NCBI GenBank assembly: GCA_030525685.1
Contig: JAUNEG010000001.1
Coordinates: 1-64,000, forward strand
Direction: 5' to 3'
Length of the DNA: 64,000 bases
Source: Atopobiaceae bacterium
GTDB taxonomy: Bacteria; Actinomycetota; Coriobacteriia; Coriobacteriales; Atopobiaceae
Shown here: positions 36,593-45,501 of the stretch, piece by piece
Position numbering within the stretch: the first letter of the stretch is position 1
How the letters are laid out: each line of letters begins with the position of its first letter
Notes under the pieces: model-generated
Told to the model about the DNA's origin: nothing
Seen by the model: the letters and a program-made list of their open reading frames with translations, nothing else
Database searches by the model: none
Program-made: the position numbers and the translations under genes

Positions 36593-37648
36593 CTACCAGA
36601 GGGAGTAGGCGCTCACAAAGAGGTTGGAGAGGCTGCCGGCGTCGACGACCCACGTGCCGTCCTCGAGCGTGAGTTCGAGCGAGTAGCTCAGGGGCTCGCC
36701 GGCGTCCGCGGCGTCCACGGCGTCCTGGAAGAGTGCGGCCGCGGCGGCGCGCTGGTCCTCCGAGAGCGACGCGCCGTCCTCCGAGAAGACGCCCAAGAGG
36801 TCGTTCTCCATGAGGTAGTGGGACAGCCCCACGTTCGCGGCCCAGAAGATGTCGTTCACGTTGGGCGCGACGATGTCCACGTAGGCGTTCGCCGTCCCGT
36901 CCCCCCAGTCGTAGCCCCCGTCGGTCGAGAAGGACGTCTGGGAGACGGCCCAGGTGGCAAAGGCGTCTGCGTCGATCCCCAGCTGCTCGGCGGAGTAGCC
37001 CTCGATGGTGAGAAGCTTCTCGTCGAGGTACTCGGCGACCAGGTCGTGCAGGGCGCCCGACTCCGGATCCGCGAGCGCACCCGAGAGGGCGGCCGAGGCG
37101 GCGAGCTCGATGGCGCCCTCGTCGGCATCGTCGTCTCCGTGGGTCAGATAGGAGACGCCGTCGGCAGACGAGAAATCATCCTCCACGAACTCGCCCACGA
37201 GCATGAGGGTGGGGACCACCACGTTCACGACGATGATGAAGGCGATGATTGCCTCGATGAGCTTCTTCCCGAGCCGCTGGCCGTTGCCCCGGGCCGCGAT
37301 TGCCTCGATGAGCTTCCCGAGCTGCTGGCCGCCGCCCCGGCCCGCGGAGACGGGCCGCTCGGGGTGCTTGGGCCGCCCGCGCCGGGCGCGGCGCCGCGGC
37401 GCCGGGGGCTCGTCGGTCGAGGGGGCGTCGTAGGCGTGGCCGCGCGTGGTGGGCGCCTGGTAGTTGTCGTCGGGCTTGTGCGGCTGGCCGCCCGGCTCGC
37501 CGTGCGGGGCGTAGTCAGGCCCCTCAGCGCCCAGGCCCTCGGGCGCGGCGCCGGGAAGGTCGGGCTCGGCGCCGGGAAGCTCGGGCTCCCCGGCGTTGAA
37601 GGGGTCCACCTGGGACTCGTCAGGGCGCGTGAGGCGGAAAGCGGACAT
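36593..37648 (-). CDS. Hypothetical single-pass membrane protein with extracytoplasmic domain
   Basis: This 351-aa protein starts at ATG 37648 with AAGGGAG. The first 100 residues are Pro/Gly/Asp-rich and disordered, with an internal near-repeat (QQLGKLIEAIAARGNGQRLG then KKLIEAIIAF). One transmembrane helix (IIAFIIVVNVVVPTLMLV) follows, then a soluble acidic domain of about 180 residues with many Asp/Ala, ending AGSLSNLFVSAYSLW. Its architecture is that of proteins with a zinc-ribbon-less cytosolic head and surface domain in these bacteria. I do not recognise the domain. It is divergent from the SPFH gene across an AT-rich promoter region. Confidence 0.6.
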   Translation of the reverse strand: MSAFRLTRPDESQVDPFNAGEPELPGAEPDLPGAAPEGLGAEGPDYAPHGEPGGQPHKPDDNYQAPTTRGHAYDAPSTDEPPAPRRRARRGRPKHPERPVSAGRGGGQQLGKLIEAIAARGNGQRLGKKLIEAIIAFIIVVNVVVPTLMLVGEFVEDDFSSADGVSYLTHGDDDADEGAIELAASAALSGALADPESGALHDLVAEYLDEKLLTIEGYSAEQLGIDADAFATWAVSQTSFSTDGGYDWGDGTANAYVDIVAPNVNDIFWAANVGLSHYLMENDLLGVFSEDGASLSEDQRAAAAALFQDAVDAADAGEPLSYSLELTLEDGTWVVDAGSLSNLFVSAYSLW

Positions 37649-37769
37649 GCGGGCTCCCTTCGTCCGGCGGAAATGCCAGCCCACGGTAAAAACTCTGCTC
37701 GCAGTATATTATTTTTCCGGCCAGATGGGTATTCTGAGAGGAACCTGTTGGACGTTCTAGGGAGTGACC

Positions 37770-38720
37770 GTGGAGCTCTTAGTCCTTGTTCTTCTCGTTC
37801 TCTTTGTGTTCCTAATCGTGGGTCTTCTCACCGGCAACCTGTTCTACGTGGTCAAGCAGCAGCACGCCGTGATCATCGAGCGGCTGGGCAAGTTCCACCG
37901 CATCGTGGGCGCGGGCTTCCACGCCAAGATCCCGTTCGTGGACCGCAAGGCCGCCACGGTGAGCCTTCGCACGATGAAGAACGGCTTCAACATCGACGTC
38001 AAGACCGAGGACAACGTCACCATCGGCCTCGAGATCTCCGCCCAGTACCACGTGAGCTACGAGACCGGCGCCACCCCGCAGCAGTCCGGCGTCTACAAGA
38101 GCTACTACATGCTGCAGCAGCCGGTGGCGCAGATGCGCGACTTCATCACCGACGCGCTGCGCTCGTCGATCCCCGTCTACACGCTCGACGAGGTCTTCGC
38201 CAAGAAGGACGACATCGCCAAGGACGTCAACGCCACCGTGTCCGAGCAGATGGCCGCCTACGGCTTCACGCTCGTCTCCACGCTCATCACCAAGATCGCG
38301 CTGCCGGCCGAGGTTGAGGACTCGATGAACCAGATCAACGCTGCCCAGCGCACCAAGGCCGCCGCGCAGGACCTCGCCGAGGCCGACCGCATCCGCCGCG
38401 TGACCGAGGCCCAGGCCGAGGCCGAGGCCATGGAGAAGTCCGGCGAGGGCATCGCCAACCAGCGCAAGGCCATCGCCGCCGGCATCTCCGACTCGCTCGC
38501 CACGATCCAGGAGACGGGCGTCTCCGCGGCCGAGGCCAACCAGCTCTTCATGTTCACGCAGTGGACCGAGATGATGGGCGAGTTCGCCAAGGCGGGTAAG
38601 GCGTCCACCGTGGTGCTGCCGAGCGACTTCACGCAGACCGCGGGCATGTTCGATCAGATGGTCGCCGCCGGTGCCGCCGGGCGCGACGCGACCGTGCCGC
38701 CGGAGCGGCCGCAGCAGTAG
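37770..38720 (+). CDS. SPFH/Band 7 (stomatin-like) membrane protein
   Basis: This 316-aa protein starts at GTG 37770, with AGGGAG correctly spaced. An N-terminal membrane anchor (VLVLLVLFVFLIVGLLTG) is followed by the Band 7 domain (YVVKQQHAVIIERLGKFHRI, FHAKIPFVDRKA, MKNGFNIDVKTEDNV) and a long Ala/Glu-rich coiled coil (VTEAQAEAEAMEKSGEG) that drives oligomerisation. Such proteins form membrane rafts and often aid protease or transporter function. It is monocistronic. Confidence 0.88.
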   Translation: MELLVLVLLVLFVFLIVGLLTGNLFYVVKQQHAVIIERLGKFHRIVGAGFHAKIPFVDRKAATVSLRTMKNGFNIDVKTEDNVTIGLEISAQYHVSYETGATPQQSGVYKSYYMLQQPVAQMRDFITDALRSSIPVYTLDEVFAKKDDIAKDVNATVSEQMAAYGFTLVSTLITKIALPAEVEDSMNQINAAQRTKAAAQDLAEADRIRRVTEAQAEAEAMEKSGEGIANQRKAIAAGISDSLATIQETGVSAAEANQLFMFTQWTEMMGEFAKAGKASTVVLPSDFTQTAGMFDQMVAAGAAGRDATVPPERPQQ

Positions 38721-38775
38721 GGCGGCGGGCTACGGGTCTGGACGCGCGGGTCCTGGGCATGCGCCTGGGGCCCGC

Positions 38776-38872
38776 GTTCTTCTCGCCTGTGCGCTCGGTG
38801 CGCGACTCTCAACGTTTCTGGCCCCGATTCCGTAGGAAATCGCGTATGGGGCTTTTGTCAGGCGAGAAGAAC
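38776..38872. repeat. 97-bp element with 14-bp inverted ends
   Basis: GTTCTTCTCGCCTG (38776-38789) and CAGGCGAGAAGAAC (38859-38872) are perfect inverted ends around 69 bp that can fold (GCCCC...GGGGC with GATT...AATC inside). It has no ORF. The gap 38721-39106 otherwise holds only the next hairpin and the brnTA leader. Confidence 0.7.
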
Positions 38873-38904
38873 CCCGGCTCGTGAGTCGCGACGAGCCGGG
38901 GCCG
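38863..38904. repeat. 42-bp GC hairpin repeat, left copy flanking brnTA
   Basis: CGAGAAGAACCCCGGCTCG, then TGAGTCGCGA, then CGAGCCGGGGCCG. It matches the copy at 39639-39680 in 41 of 42 positions. On the minus strand the 11-bp GC stem is followed by TTCTTCT, so it can act as an intrinsic terminator in that direction. Confidence 0.75.
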
Positions 38905-39106
38905 TACGATACGGCGGACACATGTCTCGCCCGTGCGTCCAGTCACCCTTTGAATTGATGCGTCTGCCGAAAAAAATCCCTAGGCAGGATGCATGGTCTT
39001 GCCTCTGAGCTGCTGTGTCAGACTGGCGAAAGCCATATGGCAGCTATCTCGCACCCGTCCATGGGACGCTTTTCTCTCCGGCATGCGCGTGAGAGAAAGT
39101 ACATAT

Positions 39107-39415
39107 ATGAGCAATACATCTGAGCTATACTTTGTCTGGGACGAGGGCAAGGCAAGAACCAACCTGGCGAAGCATGGAATCTCGTTCGAGGAGGCGGCGA
39201 GCGCCTTTCACGACGCCTTTGCCCGTGTCATCGACGATCCGGACCATTCGCTGGACGAGGAGCGCTTCGTCCTGCTTGGTCTCAGCCTGCGGGCACGTGT
39301 CCTCGTCGTCGTGCACTGCCTGAGGGACGGCGGTCGCGCGATCCGCATCATCTCGGCCCGGCGGGCGACGCACGCCGAGGAACGAACGTACTGGAGGTTC
39401 TGGCATGCGCAATGA
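39107..39415 (+). CDS. brnT: BrnT-type ribonuclease toxin
   Basis: This 102-aa protein begins MSNTSELYFVWDEGKARTNL. The core motifs are WDEGKARTNLAKHGISFEEA, FHDAF and RVLVVVHCLRDGGRAIRIIS, then SARRATHAEERTYWRFW, the normal order of BrnT toxins (RelE-like RNase fold) with conserved Lys/His/Arg. The start at 39107 fits the family better than the ATG at 38993. The antitoxin gene overlaps its end by 11 bp. BrnT cleaves RNA and is neutralised by BrnA. Confidence 0.9.
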   Translation: MSNTSELYFVWDEGKARTNLAKHGISFEEAASAFHDAFARVIDDPDHSLDEERFVLLGLSLRARVLVVVHCLRDGGRAIRIISARRATHAEERTYWRFWHAQ

Positions 39416-39632
39416 GTACGACTTCACGGAATCGTCCATGAACCCCTATGCCGCGCGGCTGCGCAAGCCGGTGACCATCCGCCTCGACAGCGGGGTCATC
39501 GACTACTTCAAGGCCCTCGCCGCCGAGACGGGCGTTCCCTACCAGAGCCTCATCAACCTCTTCCTGCAACAATGCGTCCGCGAGCGCCGCCGCCCCGAGT
39601 TCGTGCGCCCCGAGGGCGCGGACGTGGCGTAG
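39405..39632 (+). CDS. brnA: BrnA-type antitoxin (RHH)
   Basis: This 75-aa protein has the ribbon-helix-helix region KPVTIRLDSGVIDYFKALAA followed by TGVPYQSLINLFLQQCVRER, as in BrnA antitoxins that bind toxin and promoter. It overlaps brnT by 11 bp, typical of the toxin-first order of this system. Confidence 0.9.
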   Translation: MRNEYDFTESSMNPYAARLRKPVTIRLDSGVIDYFKALAAETGVPYQSLINLFLQQCVRERRRPEFVRPEGADVA

Positions 39633-39638
39633 GGCGGA

Positions 39639-39680
39639 CGAGAAGAACCCCGGCTCGCGAGTCGCGACGAGCCGGGGCCG
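39639..39680. repeat. 42-bp GC hairpin repeat, right copy flanking brnTA
   Basis: This is the same sequence as the copy at 38863-38904 with one mismatch. It lies 7 bp after brnA and 20 bp beyond the stop of the convergent permease gene; for that minus-strand gene it forms a good terminator (GC stem then TTCTTCTCG). Confidence 0.8.
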
Positions 39681-39699
39681 GGGAGGGGACGAACGTCCG

Positions 39700-42636
39700 C
39701 TACAGCGAGTCCTCGCGCAGGGCCTCCACCACGTTGGAGGAGTCGCAGCGGCGCAGGGCGTACGCGACGCTCACGAGGATCACGGCGAGAACCACGACGA
39801 GCGAGACGCCAATCTGCGGCCAGGGCAACTGGAACTCATAGGTGGAGTACGAGAGCACCATTGCCTGGTAGAAGCCAGCCGAGGCGAGGGCGGCCAGGGC
39901 AAAGCCGATCAGGAAGCCGCGCAGGGCGTAGCTCGCGCACTCGTAGGCGATCATGCGGCGGAAGGACCGCCCGCCCATGCCGATCGAGCGGAGCACCGCG
40001 AACTCGCGGCGTCGCAGGATGAGCGCGTTAGCGAGCGTGTTGAAGACGTTGGCCACCGCGATGAGGCCGGTGATGACGGCGAAGAGGAAGATGAACGTGT
40101 TGACCGCCGTGGCCATGAGGCGCGCCTGGAGCTTGGCGTCGGCGACGTTAGTGTAGGTGACGTCGAGCTCGGGGAAGTCCGCGGCGATGTCCTCGAGCGC
40201 GTCCTGCGCCTGGTTGGTGCGCTCCGCGTCGCCATCGGCATCGAGGGACATGCTGGCGCTCAGGTACACGGCGTTTTCTGCCAGGTCGATGGCCGAGGCG
40301 GGCAGGATGAGCTGGAGCGTACCCGAGGAGGTGACGCAGTCGGGCGGGTAGTCCGCGAGCGCGCCGACCTCTATGTCCTGCTCGCTGGCGACGGCATCGT
40401 CGTAGGGGAGGTACTGCTCGTCGCCGTTGTCATCATAGTAGAGCGCGCGCAGCCCGCCGGACGGGTCGTCCTCGATGCTGGAGACGAAGCGCCCATCGAG
40501 GTCGGCGAACTCGAGCGACTCGATCGTGCCCGTGCCGGTGAAAGGTTGGTAGTTCGCGTAGGTCGTTCCGTTGTTGATGTCGTACGAGTTCACGGCTATG
40601 GCGCGCGGGTGCGTGGGGTCGCAGAACTCGCTGCGGGAGAGGCCGAGCTCGCCGACGTAGGCCTTCCAGGTCGCGTCGTCGACGAAGCCCAGATAGAAGC
40701 TTCCGTACCAGGAACCGTCCACGTGGGGCGCCAGGGCGGAGTCGAGGTTCGCCGCGTCGCCGTTCAGCATGCCGGCGGGAACGAGCGCGTCGGCGACGTA
40801 GGACATGGTGTAACCGTTAGTCTGTGCGCCCTCCACGCCGCGGGTGTCCTCGTAGAAGCGCGCAAGCGCCTTCTGCATGCCGGGGCCGTCCACCTTGCCG
40901 TCCGCGAGCGCGAGGGTCTGGTCGGCCTCGGCGCGGGTTGCGTCGATGGAGAGCAGGAGGTCCTGACCCTCCATCGCGTCCATGGCAGTGCTGCTCGCGT
41001 AGCTCGTGACGTCGGCGATGGCGCCCGAGGTGATGAGCAGCGCGACGGAGACGGCGAGCGCGGCCACGGTCACGCGCCCCCTCGACGAGCTGCGCGCGAG
41101 GTTCTTATGGGCGATGAGGCCGGGGATGCCGAAGAGCCGTCCGGCGATGCCGAGCGAGATGCGCGCGGCATAGCCGCGGCCGCCGGCGCGTCGCCGGGCG
41201 CGCACGGCGCGGCGTGAGAGGCGCACGTCCTGCGTCTGGCGGATGGCGTCGACTGCCGAGACGTGGCTTGCGCGCAGCGCGGGAATCCAGGCGCTCACGA
41301 GGAGCGTGAGAAGGGCGAGGGCGGTCGAGATCCCGAGTGCGACGGGGCTTATGACCACCCGAGCCTGACCAGTGCCAAAGAGCGCGCTGATTCCGTCACC
41401 CACGAGGCCGAAGACCACGAAGCAGCCGAGAAGCCCGAGCGCGAGGCCCACGGGGATGCCCACGCCGCCGATGACGAGCGCCTCGACGAGCACGGTGCGG
41501 CGGAGCTGCCGCCTGCTCGCACCGAGCGAGGAGAGCAGGCCGAACTGACGCGTGCGCTCGGCGACCGAGATGGCGAAGCTGTTGTAGACGAGCGACACGC
41601 CGGCAACGACCACGACGGCGGCGAGAATTGCCGCGATCCGGTAGAGCGTGTTCCAGATGGCGGTGTCCGGTGTGACGCCCATCCAGCGGATGAGACTCGA
41701 GTGAGCCGTGGAACCGCCGTCGGTGTCGCGTGACCACACGTCGACGATGTCATCGGCGAGCTGCTCCGCCTCGGCGGGGTTCTCCGTGCGGAAGAGGATG
41801 GAGGCCCAGGTGACGTCAGAGTCGTCGGTCATGACGCGCTCGAGGGCCGAGCCGTCGTCGTAGACGTACGCGGCGTTGCCCACCATCGCAAACGTGGCTG
41901 AGTAGCCGTAGCTGCGGTAGAAGCCCACGACCGTTCCGCTCAGCTGGCCGAGGTCCGCGCTGAAGGACTCGCTCTGCGTGGCCTCGTCGATGTAGTCGCC
42001 GCGCAGGCTCGTCACGGTGAAGCTCACTCCGTCGGTGAGGCTCGTGACCGTTCGCGTGCCGAGGTCGAGCGTGACCTTGCTGCCTAGCCTGATGGGCCCT
42101 CCGCCCGCGGTGGTGAGGCCGCAGGGCGCGAGCTCGACGTTCTGCAGGTAGTGGGGGAGCACGATCTCCCCCGGTGCCTCCGGGGCATGTCCGGCCACGA
42201 GCTCGGGGTCCTGGACGAGGGGCTTCTCGCTGTCCTGCTCGGTGGGCCAGGTCTTAGCGTAGAGGTACTTGCCGAAGAGGTCGCTGTTCTCCTCGCCGAG
42301 CGATACGGTCCCGAGGTCGGCGATGCCGGTCCAGTCGACCACGCCGGGCTCGGCCCGCAGGCGGTCGAGGTCGTCGTCCGTGATGGCGGCAGCCTCTGCG
42401 TACCACCAGCCCTCGTCCTCGGCGGTTCGCTGGATGAGAGCGTCCGTGAGCGAGACGACGCTCGTCAGCACGGCGGTGATGAGCGCGCAGGAGAGCGCGA
42501 TGCCGATGACGGAGACGACCGTGCGCACGCGGTTGGCCCTGAGTGAGCGCAGCGTGAAGCGGGTGAAGACGTTGCCGCGGGGCGCGACGGCGGCCGCGAG
42601 CGCGCGGTCCTTCTCGTCTTTGGAGTACTTGGTCAT
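39700..42636 (-). CDS. ABC transporter permease, FtsX type (Bce/Mac-like)
   Basis: This 978-aa protein begins MTKYSKDEKDRALAAAVAPR at ATG 42636 after GAGGTAG; the long ORF to 43344 is a shadow. It has an N-terminal helix and large extracellular domain, FtsX cores (VSLVYNSFAISVAERTRQFG; LIAVANVFNTLANALILRRR, EFAVLRSIGMGGRSFRRMIA) and a second extracellular domain, with about ten membrane segments. With the preceding ATPase and the two-component system upstream it resembles modules sensing and expelling antimicrobial peptides or remodelling the envelope. A terminator-like hairpin follows at 39639. Confidence 0.88.
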   Translation of the reverse strand: MTKYSKDEKDRALAAAVAPRGNVFTRFTLRSLRANRVRTVVSVIGIALSCALITAVLTSVVSLTDALIQRTAEDEGWWYAEAAAITDDDLDRLRAEPGVVDWTGIADLGTVSLGEENSDLFGKYLYAKTWPTEQDSEKPLVQDPELVAGHAPEAPGEIVLPHYLQNVELAPCGLTTAGGGPIRLGSKVTLDLGTRTVTSLTDGVSFTVTSLRGDYIDEATQSESFSADLGQLSGTVVGFYRSYGYSATFAMVGNAAYVYDDGSALERVMTDDSDVTWASILFRTENPAEAEQLADDIVDVWSRDTDGGSTAHSSLIRWMGVTPDTAIWNTLYRIAAILAAVVVVAGVSLVYNSFAISVAERTRQFGLLSSLGASRRQLRRTVLVEALVIGGVGIPVGLALGLLGCFVVFGLVGDGISALFGTGQARVVISPVALGISTALALLTLLVSAWIPALRASHVSAVDAIRQTQDVRLSRRAVRARRRAGGRGYAARISLGIAGRLFGIPGLIAHKNLARSSSRGRVTVAALAVSVALLITSGAIADVTSYASSTAMDAMEGQDLLLSIDATRAEADQTLALADGKVDGPGMQKALARFYEDTRGVEGAQTNGYTMSYVADALVPAGMLNGDAANLDSALAPHVDGSWYGSFYLGFVDDATWKAYVGELGLSRSEFCDPTHPRAIAVNSYDINNGTTYANYQPFTGTGTIESLEFADLDGRFVSSIEDDPSGGLRALYYDDNGDEQYLPYDDAVASEQDIEVGALADYPPDCVTSSGTLQLILPASAIDLAENAVYLSASMSLDADGDAERTNQAQDALEDIAADFPELDVTYTNVADAKLQARLMATAVNTFIFLFAVITGLIAVANVFNTLANALILRRREFAVLRSIGMGGRSFRRMIAYECASYALRGFLIGFALAALASAGFYQAMVLSYSTYEFQLPWPQIGVSLVVVLAVILVSVAYALRRCDSSNVVEALREDSL

Positions 42637-42638
42637 GG

Positions 42639-43319
<681 letters not shown>

Positions 43320-43423
43320 GTTGCCTCCCTGGTTTTGTCGTCAATTCTATGGTGGATTCTATGGTGGGGGAGGCACCCTGCGCGCGCGTGACGCGCGAGT
43401 GACGGATCCGTCACACGGGTGAC

Positions 43424-43551
43424 TTTGCGATTTGTAACGAAATTGGGCCTCAAAACGTTATAAACCGCAGTTTGTCGGGAGCCACTTTGCGGTTTGTAAC
43501 GTTTCGACGCTGATAAACGTTACAAATCGCAACGCACGTCGCGGGCGAGAA
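43424..43551. repeat. Paired palindrome composite element (copies P4+P5 plus GCGAGAAG)
   Basis: P4 (43424-43469, arms TTTGCGATTTGTAACG and CGTTATAAACCGCA) and P5 (43486-43532, arms TTGCGGTTTGTAACGTTT and AAACGTTACAAATCGCAA) start exactly 62 bp apart, as at 35852/35914. GCGAGAAG begins 12 bp after P5 (43544). It is between the histidine kinase stop and the ABC ATPase start. Confidence 0.85.
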
Positions 43552-43565
43552 GAACCGTGGCGCCG

Positions 43566-44603
43566 CTAGACGGTGGCCTTGAAGAAGACGAGGTCGAAGC
43601 GCGCGCCGCCGCCGGGGACGTTGCCGGCGCGGACGGAGCCGCCCTGCGCGGTGACGAGGCTCTTGGCCAGTGCGAGCCCGATGCCCACGCCGCCGGGGTC
43701 GACCTCCGAGCCGTCCGCGCCCGCCGCGCCGCCTCGGTAGAAGCGCTCGAAGACGTGCGGCAGGTCGTCGGGGGCGATGCCGGGCCCGGTGTCCTCCACG
43801 CTCAGCCGGAACGCCAGGGCGTCTTCGGCGCAGCTCACGCGAACCTCGCCGCCCGCCGGCGTGTGCTCGAGGCAGTTCTTGAGGATGTTCTCGAGGGCCT
43901 CCGCCGTCCAGGCGAGATCGCCCTCAAAGCCGGCGCCGGGCTGCACGTCGCGCACGAGCTCGACGCCTGCGAGCTCGGCGGAAACCGCCAGGGGCTCGAT
44001 CGCGCGCGCCACGAGCTCGGTGCCGTCGACGCGCGCCCGGGCGAAGCTCACCACGCCCGCGTCGATGCGCGCGAGCTTGAGCAGGCTCGACACGAGCCAT
44101 TCCACGCGGCCCTCCAGCCGCTCCATCGTGCGCAGGCGCTCGACCTCGCCCGGATGCGCTCCGTCGGCGACGAGCGCCCCGCGCGTGAGCGACGTCATGA
44201 GCGAGAGGCTCGTGAGCGGCGTCTTGATCTGGTGCGAGACGTCGGCCAGCGCGTCCGCGAGCGCGTCCTTCTCGCGCAGCAGGTCCTCGTTGGCAAGCTC
44301 GAGGCGGCTGCGCATCTTGCCCAGCTCGGATGCCAGGACCGCGAGCTCGCCCTCGCGCATCCGCTCGAAGCTCACGTCGCGCTCTCCGTGGAGCATGGCA
44401 TCGACCTGCCCTGCCATGCGCGCGATGCGGCGGTAGCGAAGGCGCGTCGACGCGAGGAGCACGGCGAGAAGGGCCGCGGCGGTCGCGGCGACCACGGCAG
44501 CGGCGGTCGCGCCCGCGAGCGCCCAGGCCGCTCCAACGCCCGCGACGCCCACGGCGACAAAGACGAAGACCGTGCGTCTGACCTCTGCGTTTCTCAGCAG
44601 CAT
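43566..44603 (-). CDS. Sensor histidine kinase
   Basis: This 345-aa kinase has two N-terminal membrane helices (about 10-55) with hardly any external loop, a HAMP-like region, the H-box ADVSHQIKTPLTSLSLMTSL (phosphorylatable His), N-box ALENILKNCLEHT, G1 VEDTGPGIA, F-box FERFYRG and G2 GGVGIGLALAK. The short intramembrane sensor is typical of Bce-type kinases that sense through the partner ABC permease, here encoded downstream. It is cotranscribed with the regulator. Confidence 0.9.
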   Translation of the reverse strand: MLLRNAEVRRTVFVFVAVGVAGVGAAWALAGATAAAVVAATAAALLAVLLASTRLRYRRIARMAGQVDAMLHGERDVSFERMREGELAVLASELGKMRSRLELANEDLLREKDALADALADVSHQIKTPLTSLSLMTSLTRGALVADGAHPGEVERLRTMERLEGRVEWLVSSLLKLARIDAGVVSFARARVDGTELVARAIEPLAVSAELAGVELVRDVQPGAGFEGDLAWTAEALENILKNCLEHTPAGGEVRVSCAEDALAFRLSVEDTGPGIAPDDLPHVFERFYRGGAAGADGSEVDPGGVGIGLALAKSLVTAQGGSVRAGNVPGGGARFDLVFFKATV

Positions 44604-44624
44604 GTGCTTCTCGCCCGTCCTCGT

Positions 44625-45305
44625 CTAGCCCTGGGCACGGTAGCCCATGCCGCGGACGGTAACGATCAGGCGCGGGTCGGCCGGGTCGTCCTCGAGCTTG
44701 TCGCGCAGGCGCTTTATGTAGACGGAGAGCGTGTTCTCCTCCACGTAGGCTCCGGCGTCGTCCCAGAGTGAGTCGCGGATCATGTCGCGCGTGACGATTC
44801 TTCCCGCGTTCTTGGCGAAGAGCAGGAGCAGCCGGTACTCCAGCGCGGAGAGCGGCACCTCACGGCCGTCCTTCTCGGCGCGGGCGCGGTCGAGGTCGAT
44901 GGTCACCGGGCCCAGAGAGAGCGTCGAGCGCTCCGGGCGGGCGCGGCGGATCGCGGCCTGCACGCGCGCCACGAGCTCGCGCGGGCGGAAGGGCTTTGCG
45001 ATGTAGTCGTCCGCGCCCATGCCGAGGCCCGTCACCGTGGAGAGCTCGTCGTCGGCGGCGGTGAGGAAGATCACGGGAACCTCGGGCGTCACGTGCTTGA
45101 TCGCGTTGCAGACGGCGAACCCGCTGCCCTCGGCCAGCGTGAGGTCAACGAGCGCGAGCGCGATGTCGGCGTGCGGCGCGCAGGCGAGCTCCACGGCGCC
45201 GGCCTGGGTGGGGGAGGACAGCACGGCGTAACCCTCGTTGGCCAGGAGCTCGGAGAGTCCCTCCACAATCAGCGGGTCGTCCTCCGCGAGCAGTATGCGC
45301 AGCAT
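44625..45305 (-). CDS. OmpR-family response regulator
   Basis: This 226-aa regulator has the receiver acid pocket (LLAEDDP), phospho-Asp in ALVDLTLAEGSG, the conserved Lys in AKPFRPRELVARVQ, and a C-terminal winged helix (LSALEYRLLLLFAKNAGRIV, VYIKRLRDKLEDDP, VRGMGYRAQG). With the histidine kinase it probably controls the ABC genes that follow it. It starts after AAGGGAGGACC. Confidence 0.92.
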   Translation of the reverse strand: MLRILLAEDDPLIVEGLSELLANEGYAVLSSPTQAGAVELACAPHADIALALVDLTLAEGSGFAVCNAIKHVTPEVPVIFLTAADDELSTVTGLGMGADDYIAKPFRPRELVARVQAAIRRARPERSTLSLGPVTIDLDRARAEKDGREVPLSALEYRLLLLFAKNAGRIVTRDMIRDSLWDDAGAYVEENTLSVYIKRLRDKLEDDPADPRLIVTVRGMGYRAQG

Positions 45306-45451
45306 GGTCCTCCCTTCGTTGCCTGCATCCGAGTATAGGGGCCGAGAAGGACGCGGGCCCGTGACGCTTCCGTCACGGTTTCCCTGTGAACGGCATGTTA
45401 CGCGGCGGTTAGCGGTCAGAAACCATGTCGGAGCCGCGAGGGGAGGACCAG

Positions 45452-45469
45452 ATGTTGCGCGCGCAACAT
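45452..45469. promoter_or_regulatory. Perfect 18-bp palindrome upstream of cstA
   Basis: ATGTTGCGCGCGCAACAT is its own complement and sits 33 bp before the cstA start. It looks like a binding site for a dimeric regulator; a GC-rich stem in the leader RNA is the alternative. Confidence 0.6.
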
Positions 45470-45501
45470 GTCCGAGGTTTCAACGTACTAGGGAGGGATA
45501 C

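Noticed and set aside
38993..39107. Longer N-terminus for BrnT from ATG 38993
   Set aside because: The added residues do not match BrnT proteins and the start at 39107 gives the family length.
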